This document shows, one piece after another, positions 10,151 through 19,755 of a DNA stretch of 50,723 nt. How positions within the stretch are numbered: the first letter of the stretch is position 1; each line of letters opens with the position of its first letter. Both the position numbers and the translations under genes were made by a program. The notes beneath the pieces were generated by a model. It did not search any database. It saw only the letters and a program-made list of their open reading frames with translations, and was not told the DNA's origin. The stretch is from Prorocentrum cordatum. Taxonomy: Eukaryota; Sar; Dinophyceae; Prorocentrales; Prorocentraceae. The DNA lies in the NCBI GenBank assembly GCA_963575745.1, contig CAUYUJ010019910.1, positions 52,501 through 103,223 on the forward strand, read 5' to 3'.

Positions 10151-10301
10151 CAGGCGTGTCGATAGGGCGGCCGGGCGTTTCGTATGAGATTTCCTCACCA
10201 TTTACGGTATCCTGAAGCTTACTCCGCATCAGTTTCACGGATGGAGGGGGGGTGATTTTCAAAATGTGGTTCTTGCTTCATCGTTGCGCGCATGTGTCTT
10301 C
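10151..10301 (+). repeat. 83-bp repeat family, copy C, interrupted
   Basis: The conserved end (GGCGTGTCGATAGGGCGG, then GGGCGTTTCGTATGAGA) is followed by one diverged unit ending GTTGCGCGCATGTGTCTTC. There a small inverted-repeat element (10302-10487) breaks in. Confidence 0.6.
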
Positions 10302-10487
10302 AAAGGGTAACCAGGTCAGTTGTCGATGTCTGGGGCAGGCACAGACTCCCGCTGGGCCCGCCGCGTTGAGGCGGGTAACCAGCGGGGCGGACCGCAAGTG
10401 CGTCCCCACGGAGTTTCAGGCCACAAGGGCCCGTCTGGATCCGTAGGCCCTTCCCGAACGTGGCGCGTGGGGACAGGGTTACCCTTT
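10302..10487. mobile_element. Small TIR element with GGGTAACC termini (186 bp)
   Basis: AAAGGGTAACCAGGTC at 10302-10317 is matched by GACAGGGTTACCCTTT, its inverted repeat with two mismatches, at 10472-10487. It lies inside a unit of the 83-bp family, which argues for insertion. No coding capacity. A similar GGGTAAC...GTTACCC pair bounds 18008-18148. Confidence 0.6.
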
Positions 10488-10825
10488 ATTCGTATGGTGC
10501 CTGGTTTGCCGGCGCCCCCACGTCTGCGCCCTCAGAAGTCGTCCTTGAGGGGCCTTTGCGGCGAAGGCCTTGACAACGGCCTTGGCCTTGGGCTTCTGGC
10601 CTGTCTGGCTTTCGCCACTGGAGCCTGCAGCCGTTCTGCATCCGCCGCCCCGTTGGCGAGACCAGAGCCCGTCCAGTTGGCGTCGGAAGCGGCCTCTGTC
10701 GTGTGTGCTGTGTTGGCTCGGGGCTGTCCTGGGTCCGGGGGCCGACACCGCATTGGACGAAGCGGACTCTACATCGTGCACCGGGGGTTGGCCTCGCCGC
10801 TCTGGGGCACCGACTGGGTTCGATA
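10488..10825. other. No recognisable gene
   Basis: GC-rich DNA with overlapping open frames on both strands (Ala/Pro/Arg-rich), none with a domain or a convincing start or exon border. Confidence 0.45.
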
Positions 10826-11212
10826 TGCATCTATATCTATATGTATATGTATGTATGTATATAGACATATATAGACAAATCCATGTCTAGTATGCATGTA
10901 CACAGATGCATCTATACACATACACAGATATACAGTTGTATACATACATACATATATATATATATTTATTGGTGCATACATGTATATTATATTCAGATAC
11001 ATTTATACATATTGCGATCTATACACGTATGCATTTATATAGACATATATATATATGTATTTATACACAAGCGTGCATATGTATGTCAATGTATACACGA
11101 CGGTATACACACATAAATATGTACATACACATATACACACATACATATGCGTACACATGCACAGTTCCATATTCATGATGTGTATATCTGTATGTATCGA
11201 TCTATATGTTTG
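10826..11212. repeat. AT-rich (TATG/ATAC) microsatellite
   Basis: Nearly 390 bases of degenerate ATAC/TATG/TA repeats, including a short pure TA run at about 10955. The Tyr/Ile/His-rich frames across it are artefacts. Confidence 0.92.
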
Positions 11213-11229
11213 CGTAGCCAGTCTACTCT

Positions 11230-12060
11230 ATAGCGCCTCCCCCCAGCCCTGGGATCCGCCACCTCGGTACCATAGGGGCGCATGATTAGACCCCCCAGCT
11301 TTGCTCCCCAGGGGCGCCCCAGTGGAACAAGGAGGAACCCAGACGCGGTCCAAGAGAACTCTGAGTTGCCACAAGTCGCTCCAAAACGCCCAAGATGGCC
11401 TCCAGGCAGCCCTAGGAGGCCCGAGAACGTCGCACAAACTTCCCCAATATCATCCCCAGGAAAACCCCGAGAGCCCCAAACCATTTATTTTCCGTGGGTA
11501 CTTGGACGGACTTTGTCGCTTCTGGTTTTTCAGCTTCCCGACGCTCGAGGACGGTCAATGAGGTCTTCAAGATCGCTCCTGGACGGCTCAAGACGCCCTC
11601 AAGGCGGCCCCGAAACCGCCCAATAGGGCCCCAAGATGGTTCCAAGACGGCCCAACGGGACCCCAAGACGGCCCAGGAGGGGGATCACGAACTGACTTTT
11701 CTAGCCCTCCGCCCCGAAGAGCCCCTGAGACCGCCAGTGTGCACCCGGGAGGCCCCCAAGAGGCCGCCAAGAGGCCCAACAAGCGGCCTCAGAAGGCCCC
11801 GACAAAATTTCCACGAGGCTTCTAGATAGCCTCCAAGGAGGCTCCCGAAATGCCTCCCAAGAGCCCCCATGCGGCATCCAAGAGGACATTGACCCGCAAT
11901 CACAGGCACTGTGGCGTGATGCTGCCGAGGGCTTTTAAGGCCCCCAGGACGGGCCACAAGCGCCCCAAGATATGGCCCCTGGAAGCCCCAAGATGGGCCC
12001 CACACGATCCAGCTGCTGGCGCCCCCCAACCCAGGAGGGCGCGGACACGTGGATCAGGGC
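11230..12060. repeat. Degenerate CCCCAAGA(C/G)GCCC repeat region
   Basis: Short imperfect units of about 15-20 bases built on CCCCAAGACGGCCCAAGAGG. Open frames exist on both strands (Gly/Leu/Trp-rich one way, Pro/Arg/Lys-rich the other), as a GC-rich repeat without stops would give. The same motif class recurs near 44190-44310, 45090-45170 and 50400-50723. Confidence 0.7.
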
Positions 12061-12071
12061 CTGTGACAAGC

Positions 12072-12225
12072 TAGGGGGCCTCCTGCGAACCCTACCCCCA
12101 CCCCCCACGATTTCTGAGAGGGAGGGTGGGGCTCACTTCGCTCGGGAGCTCCCGAACGAAGTGAACCCCACCCTCCCTCTCAGAAATCGTGGGCCGTAGG
12201 GGTAGGCTTCGCAGGAGGCCCCCTA
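12072..12225. repeat. Near-perfect 154-bp palindrome (two 77-bp arms)
   Basis: The left arm TAGGGGGCCTCCTGCGAA...ACTTCGCTCGGGAG and the right arm CTCCCGAACGAAGTG...CTTCGCAGGAGGCCCCCTA are reverse complements with only a few mismatches and no spacer (centre between 12148 and 12149). Both arms contain the CACGATTTCTGAGAGGGAGG block. It could extrude a cruciform or, if transcribed, form one long hairpin. No coding role. Confidence 0.9.
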
Positions 12226-12229
12226 CAAG

Positions 12230-12427
12230 CGCTCGGTGGACGTCGGCCCGTCGGGCGCTCCCGGCGCCGCCTGGGGCGCTGCGCCGCACGGGCCCGCCGC
12301 CGGGCGCCACCGGGCGCCGCACGGTGCGGGCGCCGCGGCCGCGGCGGGGCGCGCGGCGCCGCCGCACGGCGCGGCCGCGGCGGCCGGCGGCGGAGGCTCG
12401 GCGCCGGGCAGGGGGAAGGTCGACTAG
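12230..12427. other. Very GC-rich CGGCGC stretch
   Basis: About 200 bases of CGCCGC/GGCGCC-rich DNA giving Ala/Gly/Pro/Arg frames on both strands. Codon bias cannot separate coding from composition here. Confidence 0.5.
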
Positions 12428-12431
12428 ACGT

Positions 12432-12593
12432 AAGAGTGACCTTTCGCCGGAGTGACCTCCTGGTGCGGGCACATCGGGGCCCCCAAGTGACTCCGCGCGA
12501 GGCGGTAGCAGCGTCTTGCGCGCTCGGGTTTTGCCTCCCCGCGGCCCAGAAGAAGCCGCGCACCAAAGGTCACTCTTACCCAGGGTCACTCTT
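12432..12593. mobile_element. MITE-like element GAGTGACC family, copy 1 (162 bp)
   Basis: The left terminus AAGAGTGACCTTTCGCCGGA then GTGACCTCCTGGTGCG is inverted at the right end (CGCACCAAAGGTCACTCTT, ACCCAGGGTCACTCTT). Each arm therefore holds two GAGTGACC boxes about 17 bases apart. No coding capacity. Further copies lie at 27913-28068 and 43028-43408. Confidence 0.75.
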
Positions 12594-13607
12594 GCCTGTA
12601 GCCGAGAAGGGCGCGTCTGCCGCGAGGCGCCCCGCGCCCGGCTGGGAGCAGGATCGGGCGATCGCACACACAGATGAAGGGGGCGTGGGTTCTCAGAGAT
12701 CTAGCGCGTTGAAAACAAGATCAAGGCGGCGGCTTTTTTTTTTTGTTCTCTCAGTTTTCGGCCTCTAGGGGCCCTCGCCAGGCCACGGGCCTGTCAAAAA
12801 AACGACTCTGGATGAAAAGCTGGTCCTGGGGAATTGGTCGAGACTTCGGGGGGCCGCGCATGGAAAAAATCACGACATCGGATTTCTGGATTGGCGACGG
12901 GTCCCGTTTCCTGGGGAAACCGCGGATTTCAGCCGCCGAACAAGGCGGCATCGGCCGTATTTTGGGGAGAGGGCGCCTCTTCCGTTCCATGGATCTGGCG
13001 ACCGCGCGCCAAGTCCATGGATCGCTACGATCCATGTTTGCGCGCCTCCGACAGGAGCCGTGGAATCGCAAGCATGGATTGAGGCGCGCGGATGTACGGG
13101 GCCCCGGAGTATGCACCACCACCACCAACCACCAGCTTCCTCGCCCCCTCCCTCTCCCAGGGAGGGGGAGGGGAAGAGGAGGGTGGAGGGGGGAGGGGGA
13201 ACGGGGGTGGTGTCGTATATTTGTGGGACCCGCGTGGATCAGCGACAGGTCCCGTTGCCCCACAGACTCGGCGATCTCCGTCGCCAGATCAGGCGGCCTT
13301 AGCCTCATGTGTCAGGGGTCCCTTCCCCAATCCGTGGATGTGGTGCCCACGCGTCCGATCTACAAATGCCTTATCCACGTCAGCGTGCGCCCGACGGGAG
13401 CCGAGGGAGAAGCATCTTGGCCTGGGCGCGGTCGCACATGTCGGCCGATGAAAACATATCACGTCGGAGTGCTACGGTCGGCCTGCTCGGGGGTCGGCTT
13501 GAGAGAACTTTGCAAGCGAATCTGGAGCCAAGTTCTCAGAAACCTGGCTGGACCGACCGCCATTCTGTCAGGCTGCGCCGAGACGCGCAGCAGCACAGCA
13601 CCAGAAA
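12594..13607. other. No recognisable gene
   Basis: Open frames on both strands are continuous with the CAT array downstream and show no consistent bias. A CTCTCCCAGGGAGGGGGAGG inverted stretch lies near 13150. Two similar GTCGGCCT...CTCGGGGGTCGG blocks flank the CAT array (about 13478 and 14800). Confidence 0.45.
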
Positions 13608-13858
13608 CCATCATCATCATCAGCATCAGGATCATCAGCATCATAATCATAATCATAATCATAATCATAATCATAATCATACTCATAATCATAATCAACA
13701 TCATCGTCATCATCATCATCATCGTCATCATCATCGTCATCGTCATCGTCATCGTCACCGTCATCACCATCACCATAACCATCGCCATCACCACCACCAT
13801 AATCATCATCACCACCATCATCATCATCACCATCATCAGCATCACTGCCACCACCATT

Positions 13859-13907
<49 letters not shown>

Positions 13908-14363
13908 ACACCACTATCATCATCAACATCATCATCAGCAGCATCATCATCATCAGCATCAGCATCAGCATCATCAGCATCATCATCGTTATCATAATCA
14001 TAATCGTACTCATAACCATAATCAGCATCATCGTCATCATCATCATCATCGTCATCATCATCGTCATCGTCATCGTCATCGTCACCGTCATCACCATCAC
14101 CATAACCATAACCATCGCCACCACCACCATAATCATCATCACCACCATCATCATCATCATCACCATCATCAGCATCACCGCCACCACCATTATCATCATC
14201 ACCATCATCACCATCATCATCATCATCATCAACACCACTATCATCATAAACATCATCATCAGCAGCATCATCATCATCAGCATCAGCATCAGCATCATCA
14301 GCATCATCATCGTTATCATAATCATAATCGTACTCATAATCATAATCAGCGTCATCGTCATCA

Positions 14364-14402
<39 letters not shown>

Positions 14403-14595
14403 CCGTCATCACCATCACCATAACCATCGCCACCACCACCACCATAATCATCATCACCACCATCATCATCATCACCATCATCAGCATCACCGCCACCACC
14501 ATTATCATCATCACCATCACCACCACCACCAGCAGCATCATCATCATCATCATCATCATCATCAGCATCAGCATCAGCATCAGCATCAGCATCAG

Positions 14596-14642
<47 letters not shown>

Positions 14643-14742
14643 GCAACACCACTATCATCATCAACAACATCATCAGCATCAGCATCAGCATCAGCATTAT
14701 CATCAGCATCAGCATCAGCATCAGCATCATCAGCATCATCAA
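13608..14742. repeat. CAT-triplet array with ~325-bp higher-order repeat
   Basis: 1.13 kb of CAT/CAC/CAG/CGT/AAT triplets. A rare block, ATCATAATC(G/A)TACTCATAA-like, recurs at about 13670, 13990 and 14315, a spacing of 324-327 bases, and flanking variants recur in the same order. The array is thus about three copies of a higher-order unit. His/Gln, Ile/Thr and (minus) Met/Val frames run through it only because CAT-type triplets cannot easily become stops in those frames. Confidence 0.85.
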
Positions 14743-14997
14743 GTCGTCCTCAAACTATCATTCGCATTCGCAGTATCACAAACGCATCGGAATGCGGCGG
14801 TCGGCCTCTCGGGGGTCGGAGGCATGCGCCGATTTCGGCCAGGTCTGGGGCTCCGTAGGGGCCAGAAGCCCTCCAAGCTTTCGGAGGTCCGCCTTCCTCG
14901 TCGTCGCCTTCACGGCTGCACGCTGGACGAGACACGCGAATGGGGTGGAGGCTCGCTTCATCGAGTTGCGTCCCCGTGTGAAGCAAACATTCAGATT

Positions 14998-15180
14998 GAG
15001 GAAGGGAAGAAAAAGTCACAGACACAATTCATCGCCGATTCCCCAGGAAATGTAGGAAAACATGGGGTGTGGGGGGGAAGATAACAACCCAGAAAATGTG
15101 GGAAATATGGGGAATCCTCTTATTTGTGTCTATTTATTTGTGTGTCCCAGGGCCCCTTCAAATATGTTTGAGGTCCGTGC
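14998..15180 (+). repeat. Dispersed repeat, copy 1 (pairs with 44757-44945)
   Basis: About 180 bases alignable with 44757-44945. Shared landmarks are GGGAAGAAA, CAGACACAATT(C/A)ATCGCCGAT, GGAAAA(C/T)A(T/C)GGG, TATTTATTTGTGTGTCC and GGGCCCCTTCAA. No coding capacity. Confidence 0.75.
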
Positions 15181-15189
15181 GGCTTGATG

Positions 15190-15281
15190 GGATCGGCGCT
15201 GGGCCCCCCTGGCAGCGCCTCTGGCGCCGCCCTTGACACGCTCCGCGCGCCAGGGACGGAGAATGGGTCCAGCGCCGATCC
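15190..15281. repeat. Short foldback element (92 bp)
   Basis: GGATCGGCGCTGGGCCC at 15190-15206 is inverted as GGGTCCAGCGCCGATCC at 15265-15281 (one mismatch). The arms resemble those at 4476-4532. An 18-base perfect palindrome GAGCTCCGCGCGGAGCTC follows at 15284-15301. Confidence 0.65.
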
Positions 15282-15340
15282 AAGAGCTCCGCGCGGAGCT
15301 CCCGGAATGTTTTGCTTACGCTGTTGTTTCTTTTTCTGAG

Positions 15341-15575
15341 GAGGGCGGGCGGAAGGGCGAGATGGTGGAGGAGGACGAGGACCACGGGGTGAGCAAGATG
15401 AATTTCGACCACAGCTCCTACGGCGACGAGTACATCTCGCTGCGGGCAGGGTCGCCGCTAGTGCAGCACAGGAGCCGCCCAGAGGAGTCAGGGTGGGCCT
15501 ACGGCCGCTCCGATGGCCGCCAGGGGTGGTTCCCTGCCGTGGCGTTCGCGCCTATGGTCAAGGCCCACCGCCAGA
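15341..15575 (+). CDS. SH3-domain exon
   Basis: A pyrimidine tract and AG (TTGTTTCTTTTTCTGAG) precede an open frame whose codons mostly end in G or C. An ATG lies at 15362. After a short acidic stretch (MVEEDEDHG) comes a segment matching the SH3 fold: MNFDH in place of the ALYDY motif, DEYISLRAG in place of DELSF..G, then GWAYGR...GRQGWFPAVAF, the usual W...G..GWFP.NYV end (about 15398-15547). SH3 domains bind proline-rich peptides, typically in cytoskeletal or signalling complexes. The protein-like signal fades after about 15570, near a possible donor (CCAGA|GTACAT). Coiled-coil exons 170 and 800 bases downstream on the same strand may belong to the same gene. The exon borders are inferred. 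Confidence 0.65.
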
Positions 15576-15741
15576 GTACATATCCACGTCCACCGGCTCG
15601 GGGTCATGCCCTGGGGCCCGCGGAGTGCCAGGCAAGCTGTGGGCATCTGCCAGCCCCCGCTGGCGGGACGATGCCCCACATTTGCTGCTCCCCAGGGGGC
15701 GTCGGGGCAGGACTCCAGGATCCCGTGGATGTGGGTTTGCC

Positions 15742-15850
15742 CTCCCGGCGGTGCGCGAGGACCTGACGGATGCAAACTGCAGGCTGGGGCGCCTGGAGGC
15801 GGAATTGTCGGAGGAGCCGGGGAGCGCCAGCGGTGGGTGCATCGACACCA
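15742..15850 (+). CDS. Possible coiled-coil exon
   Basis: A short stretch with high third-position GC reads VREDLTDANCRLGRLEAELS in the frame phased with 15751, a heptad-like pattern of Leu, Arg and Glu, then turns Gly/Ser-rich. It lies between the SH3 exon and the terminal coiled-coil exon and may join them in one gene. Splice sites are not certain. Alternative frames here are Gly/Pro/Arg-rich and look like shadows. Confidence 0.35.
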
Positions 15851-15859
15851 GTCCTGGCC

Positions 15860-16100
15860 GGGCCACCCCTGGGCCCCCAGGACTCGGGCGACGTTGAGCT
15901 CGGCTTGAGCAGGTCCAGTCGTGACCAGGGCGCTCCATTTCGTTGGCCCTTCAACTGGGCTCAGCCCCCTCTCGGGCGACGCTGAGTCCAGTGGGTGCAC
16001 AAGTGCGGTGGGAACCAAGGGGCCCCATCTGGTGGGCCGCCAGCTGGGCTTAGCTTCTCCCGACGGGCCGGTGCATACGTGCTGCAGTTCCAGCCAGGAT
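15860..16100. repeat. Two diverged ~100-bp direct repeats
   Basis: GGGCCCC-type starts, a (C/T)AACTGGGCTCAGCC or CAGCTGGGCTTAGC block, then CTC(T/C)CGGGCGACG or TCTCCCGACGGG and a GTG(G/C)GTGCA end occur twice in the same order. Probably intronic. Confidence 0.4.
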
Positions 16101-16368
16101 GGCGCAAGCGCCGATCCTGGGGCCAGGAGTGGTCTGGTCTGGCCAGGATCGACGTCGGCGTGCAGTCCCCTGGGGACGTCCGCAGCGACGGCGACAAAGT
16201 TGGCGACGGCGGCGAGGGCGACGACGGCGATGGCGACGAGGGCGGGGACACCGGTGACGGTCGCGTGGGCGACGGCGACGAGGGCGGCGACGCGGGCGAC
16301 GGTGGGCGGGGACGGGGGCGACGACGGCTGCTACGGCGGCGAGAGCGTCGACGGCGGCGGGGGCGGAG

Positions 16369-16509
16369 ATGTCGATGGCGGTGGCCTCCTGCCGGCGCCC
16401 CCCTTCGGAGGAGAGGCGGCGCCGCGCCGCGCTCGAGCGGGAGGTCGAGGACCTGCGCGAACGGCTCCAGGCCGCAGGCGGCCCCGCGGTCTTCTCCATG
16501 GACCAGTGA
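16369..16509 (+). CDS. Terminal coiled-coil exon
   Basis: From ATG 16369 the frame runs 46 residues to TGA 16507-16509. The last part, SEERRRRAALEREVEDLRER then LQAAGGPAVFSMDQ, is a clear amphipathic helix with heptad spacing and G/C-ending codons. It could be the C-terminus of the SH3 gene upstream; the frame phase is compatible with the 15742-15850 segment. The last bases (CCATGGACCAGTG) and what follows recur as a diverged copy at 16838, so part of this end has been duplicated. Confidence 0.45.
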   Translation: MSMAVASCRRPPSEERRRRAALEREVEDLRERLQAAGGPAVFSMDQ

Positions 16510-16596
16510 CCCGTGCCGCCCAGATTCGGGGGCGGCCAAGCGTGGGGGTGATGACAAGAGGGGGTGGACGTCAGGGCGGGGGCCATGATATCCCGG

Positions 16597-16725
16597 GTTT
16601 CGACCCCGCCCCCCCCCCCCCCCTCCCCCCCCCCCCCTCCTCCTGCTCCTCCTGCTCCTCCTCCTCCTCCTCCTCCTCCTCCTCCTCCTCCTCCTCCTCC
16701 TCCTCCTCCTCCCCCTCCCTTCTTC
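16597..16725. repeat. Poly-C and (TCC)n tract
   Basis: CCCCCCC-rich DNA (16604-16640) passes into about 20 CTC triplets. Confidence 0.95.
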
Positions 16726-17130
16726 TCTCAGCACGTTCCACGCTCGCTGGTTCTCTTCCTCGTCCGCGCACCTGCCCTGGGCCACGCTTTGCTGACCTCC
16801 TCTTCCGCACCCCCTCGTCTTGGACCCCCCCCCCAGTCCATGGACCAGTGGTCCACGCCGCCCAAATCGCATGGGGCTGGATCGGATGGTGTCGGAGGAT
16901 CGCGATGCACCGCTGGGCGCACCGCCGATGCGGCGCGCGGCTTCAGGCCGCGGGCGGCCGCGGGTGGGCTTTCCGTGCGCCCCGGTGGAACGTGCGCCCC
17001 CGCGCGCGCGCGATTCCGCGAGGGCGCCACTGAATCGAGGCGCGCCCCTCTACTGGCCGCGAGCCAGCCCTTGGTGGAGGCCCCTCGACCGGAGGACCAA
17101 AAGCAGTAGAGAGAGAGAGAGAGAGAAGGC

Positions 17131-17338
17131 GCCGACGACGTCGACATCGACGCTATCGTCACTCCGGAGTCATACGAGCGTTCCCCGGGCTTCTCGCCTC
17201 CACAACGACTTCGACGCCGCCGACGACAATGGCGACGCCGACGGCGACGTCGACGTGTTCGTTTCGGAGGTTGTCCTGGCGCTTCGTGAGGTCATCGTCG
17301 CCGCGACATGTCGCACCGTGATCGACCCGAAAATATGA
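17131..17338 (+). CDS. C-terminal coding segment, acidic, unknown; possible frameshift
   Basis: The first part reads best in one frame (ADDVDIDAIVTPESYERSPG). From about 17200 the next frame takes over (HNDFDAADDNGDADGDVDVF, then VSEVVLALREVIVAATC) to a stop at 17336-17338. Both have G/C-rich third positions. The change falls in TTCTCGCCTCCACAACGAC and could be an indel or an exon border. A (GA)n run precedes it. It ends about 120 bases before the conserved end of the 83-bp family, the third coding end with that neighbour. Not recognised. Confidence 0.4.
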
Positions 17339-18007
17339 GAAGAGAGGAAAGGTCACGACGACGACGACTGGGACCTCCGAAGGATGTTTTTAGTTCGATC
17401 CTCCTGCTACTTCTTCCTTTCCTCCTCCTCCGTCCCTGTTCTTGCGTAGATGACTCCTCGCAGACGTGTCGGTAGGGCGGGGTCGTTTTCAATATTGAGC
17501 TCTCGCCCCAGCGCTGCGCACACTCGTCTTACGAGTTCAGCAGTTGCAAGAATGGAGGGCGGCTCATTTTGAAAATTGGCCACTCGCCTTAGTGCCGCGC
17601 GCATTCGTTTTTCATAGTTGGCAACATTTGCAACGATGGGGGGCGGCTCCTTTTCAACATGGTGCTCTCGCCTTAGCGCCGCGCGCATGTTCGTCTTACA
17701 AGTTTCCTCGCAATAGTTGTAAGGATGGAGGGCGGTTTCTTTTCAATTTGGGGCCCTCGCATTAGCGCCGCGAAGTATTGGCAAGGATGCATGTCGGCTC
17801 CTTTTCAAAATGGGTCTCTCGCAGGAGACCTCCTCAGTATTCAAGGCCAGAAGCTCCGACTTGTGTAGCAGTTGTAGGGATAGAGGGCAATTCCTTTTCA
17901 GTGCGGGGCCCTGGCTTAGGACTTTCTTCGAAGTTCATGACCAGAGGGAGATTGTTTTTTATCCTCTGGCGCCTGACGGTCGCTACCTGGACCAACGTCC
18001 ATCCCTC

Positions 18008-18148
18008 GGGTAACGGCAACGATCGTACGTGGGGGGTTAGGGGGGCTTGAGCCCCCCCCTATGCTGGTGCTCGCGCGCGTACTTTGGCGATCGCAGCTCA
18101 CCCCCCCGCGCCGACGTGCTCCACCCCGCCCAAGCGATACTGTTACCC
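18008..18148. mobile_element. Possible TIR element with GGGTAAC termini (~141 bp)
   Basis: GGGTAACGGCAACG at the left and CGATACTGTTACCC at the right are imperfect inverted repeats. The outermost 7 bases are perfect and match the core of the termini of the element at 10302-10487. It interrupts the 83-bp array. The match inside is poor, so this is tentative. Confidence 0.4.
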
Positions 18149-18196
18149 GGCGCCCTAACCACCCCTTCCCCCCTCTCCCGGGTAACGACCGCTGCC

Positions 18197-18240
18197 GGAA
18201 TATGTATATATATATATATATATGTATGCATATGTATGAA
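18197..18240. repeat. (TA)n microsatellite
   Basis: A short run of TATATA with TATG variants. Confidence 0.9.
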
Positions 18241-18390
18241 CAATAGAATGTGCGAGCTTGTGCAATAGTTTTGCGGATTGGACGGAGGGCAGACCTTTTT
18301 TTCAAAACGGGGATCTTGCTGGGCTTCCCGCATGATCATGTCTCTCGCATTCCTGATTGCGCGCTGGAAGGGTGCCAGGCAGTTTCTTGT

Positions 18391-18548
18391 AAGTCGGGCC
18401 TGTCCCTCTACAGGGGGGACCTCCAAAAGTAGCAAAAACATAATCGGGTGACGATGTTTTGTCTATTTTTGATCATTTTTGAAATATGTTTGGGGTATTT
18501 CTAATCTTTCGCCCAAAATCCCCCTGTATGGGGGACATGCCCGATCTA
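18391..18548. mobile_element. MITE-like element TCGGGC/ACAGGGGG family, copy 1 (158 bp)
   Basis: Left end AAGTCGGGCCTGTCCCTCTA then CAGGGGGGA; right end TCCCCCTGTATGGGGGACAT then GCCCGATCT, its imperfect inverted repeat of about 30 bases. Each arm also contains its own small hairpin (CCCTCTACAGGGGG). The AT-rich interior has TTTTTGA/TATTTTTG stretches. The second copy is at 43420-43587. No coding capacity. Confidence 0.8.
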
Positions 18549-18646
18549 AAGTTTCGTTTCAAGACGTAGCTCTCGCCCGCATGGCAGGCCTCATCAGGTG
18601 CTGGCCTTCCAAGGGGCGGCGCTTCTTGTTGTGAGCAGGAAGGCTT

Positions 18647-18693
18647 CCAAGGGGGGCGCCTCTAAGGGGGGCGCCTCCAAGGGGGGCGCCTCT
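18647..18693. repeat. 15-bp tandem repeat, 3 copies
   Basis: AAGGGGGGCGCCTC(C/T) three times in a row. Confidence 0.85.
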
Positions 18694-18699
18694 TGGGAG

Positions 18700-19755
18700 G
18701 GGATTTGGGACGGGAGGGTGTAATGCAGCATCGCTGATGCTTGCTGGTCGTTCTCTGGTCCTCATCTTCCTGCTCCTCCTCCTCCTCCTCTTCTTCGCCG
18801 CCCCTTCACCATCATTCCACACGAACGCTGCTTTCGTCTGTCCCTGGATGCTGTCCGAGCGGGGCCTCTGTTCTCCCGCATGTTGTTTTTTAGCGCGTAG
18901 CTTTTTCAGATGCGATGTTTTGTATTATATTTGGATTGTGTCGGTGGTCTTCACAATGGTGCTTCTTTTTGGCGTTGGCATCAGTTCAGGATCCGCGCTT
19001 CGCTCCCGTCGTTCAGATTGGCGCTATCGCCACAGCGTGGGCCACATTTCCGGATCCGAGTGGCTCCTCGTCGTTGTCGACTCCTTCCCTTCCCCTCCCC
19101 CGCCTGCCCTTGGTCCTCCTACTCCTCCCGCTTCTCCTGCTCTTGCTCCTGGTGCTGGGCCGTCTCCTTCTCCTCCGCCTCCTTTCTCCTCCTCCTCCTC
19201 GTCCTCCACTTCTTCCTTCCGCCTATCCACCTGCTCATCCACAACTCCTTCTCCTGCCGTCCATCCACCTGCTCATCCACACCTCCTGTTCCTTTTCCTC
19301 CTCCTCCTCCTCTTCCTCCCAAGTGCACAGCTTTCTTTTTTTCTGATTGCGCATCGCACGATGGGGCCATTTTCAGGTTCCAGGTTCACTATGACACACG
19401 TCGGCGGACGGAGAATCATCAGAGTGATGGGAAGGGATGGGTGGGAAGGGGTTCTCAGATATGGCGCGAGCACACCCAGCTTGCCATCCCCCGCCCTCTC
19501 CCCTCCCCCCTCCCTTCTCCCTCCCTGCTCCTCCTCCTCCTCCTCCTTCTCCTCCTCCCTCCTGCCCCCATGCCGATGGCTTTCCGCAGACCCTGGGGTG
19601 GCTGTTGTGCAGGACGCATGGGGCGCCGGCAAGGGTGCGCGCATGGCGCACGCCCTCAGAGCACCTGCACAATCACCCCATGGGGTCAGGAAGCCTGGGC
19701 GACGCGGGCACACGAGGTACTTCCCTCGAGGGCAGCCCAGCGGCAAGAGCTGGCC
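18700..19755. other. TCC-rich DNA without recognisable gene
   Basis: Several CTC/TCC tracts (near 18775, 19190, 19300, 19530) give long Leu/Ser/Pro frames, one resembling a signal peptide. A near-identical pair TCCACCTGCTCATCCACA lies at about 19225 and 19265. No frame keeps codon bias outside the triplets. Confidence 0.5.

Larger units (their letters stand above)
17461..18595 (+). repeat. 83-bp tandem array, copy D, with two insertions
   Basis: The conserved end CAGACGTGTCGGTAGGGCGG is followed by at least five diverged units in the same orientation as copy A, each with GGAGGGCGG(C/T)TC(A/C)TTTT, CTCGCCTTAGCGCCGCG and a TTGCAA-like block. The array is broken by a GGGTAAC-ended element (18008-18148) plus a TA microsatellite, and by the MITE-like element 18391-18548. 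Recognisable unit pieces lie on both sides of each (for example 18262-18330 and 18549-18595). Confidence 0.75.

Noticed and set aside
13309-15084. 591-residue His-rich and 770-residue Ile-rich open frames on plus, 427-residue Met-rich frame on minus
   Set aside because: All arise from the CAT array. In the CAT and ATC phases (and ATG on minus) single changes rarely make stops, so openness is expected without selection. Outside the array the frames show no shared coding bias.
18737-19000. Protein start resembling a signal peptide (poly-Leu then Ala)
   Set aside because: The Leu run is a CTC microsatellite; no bias or domain follows.
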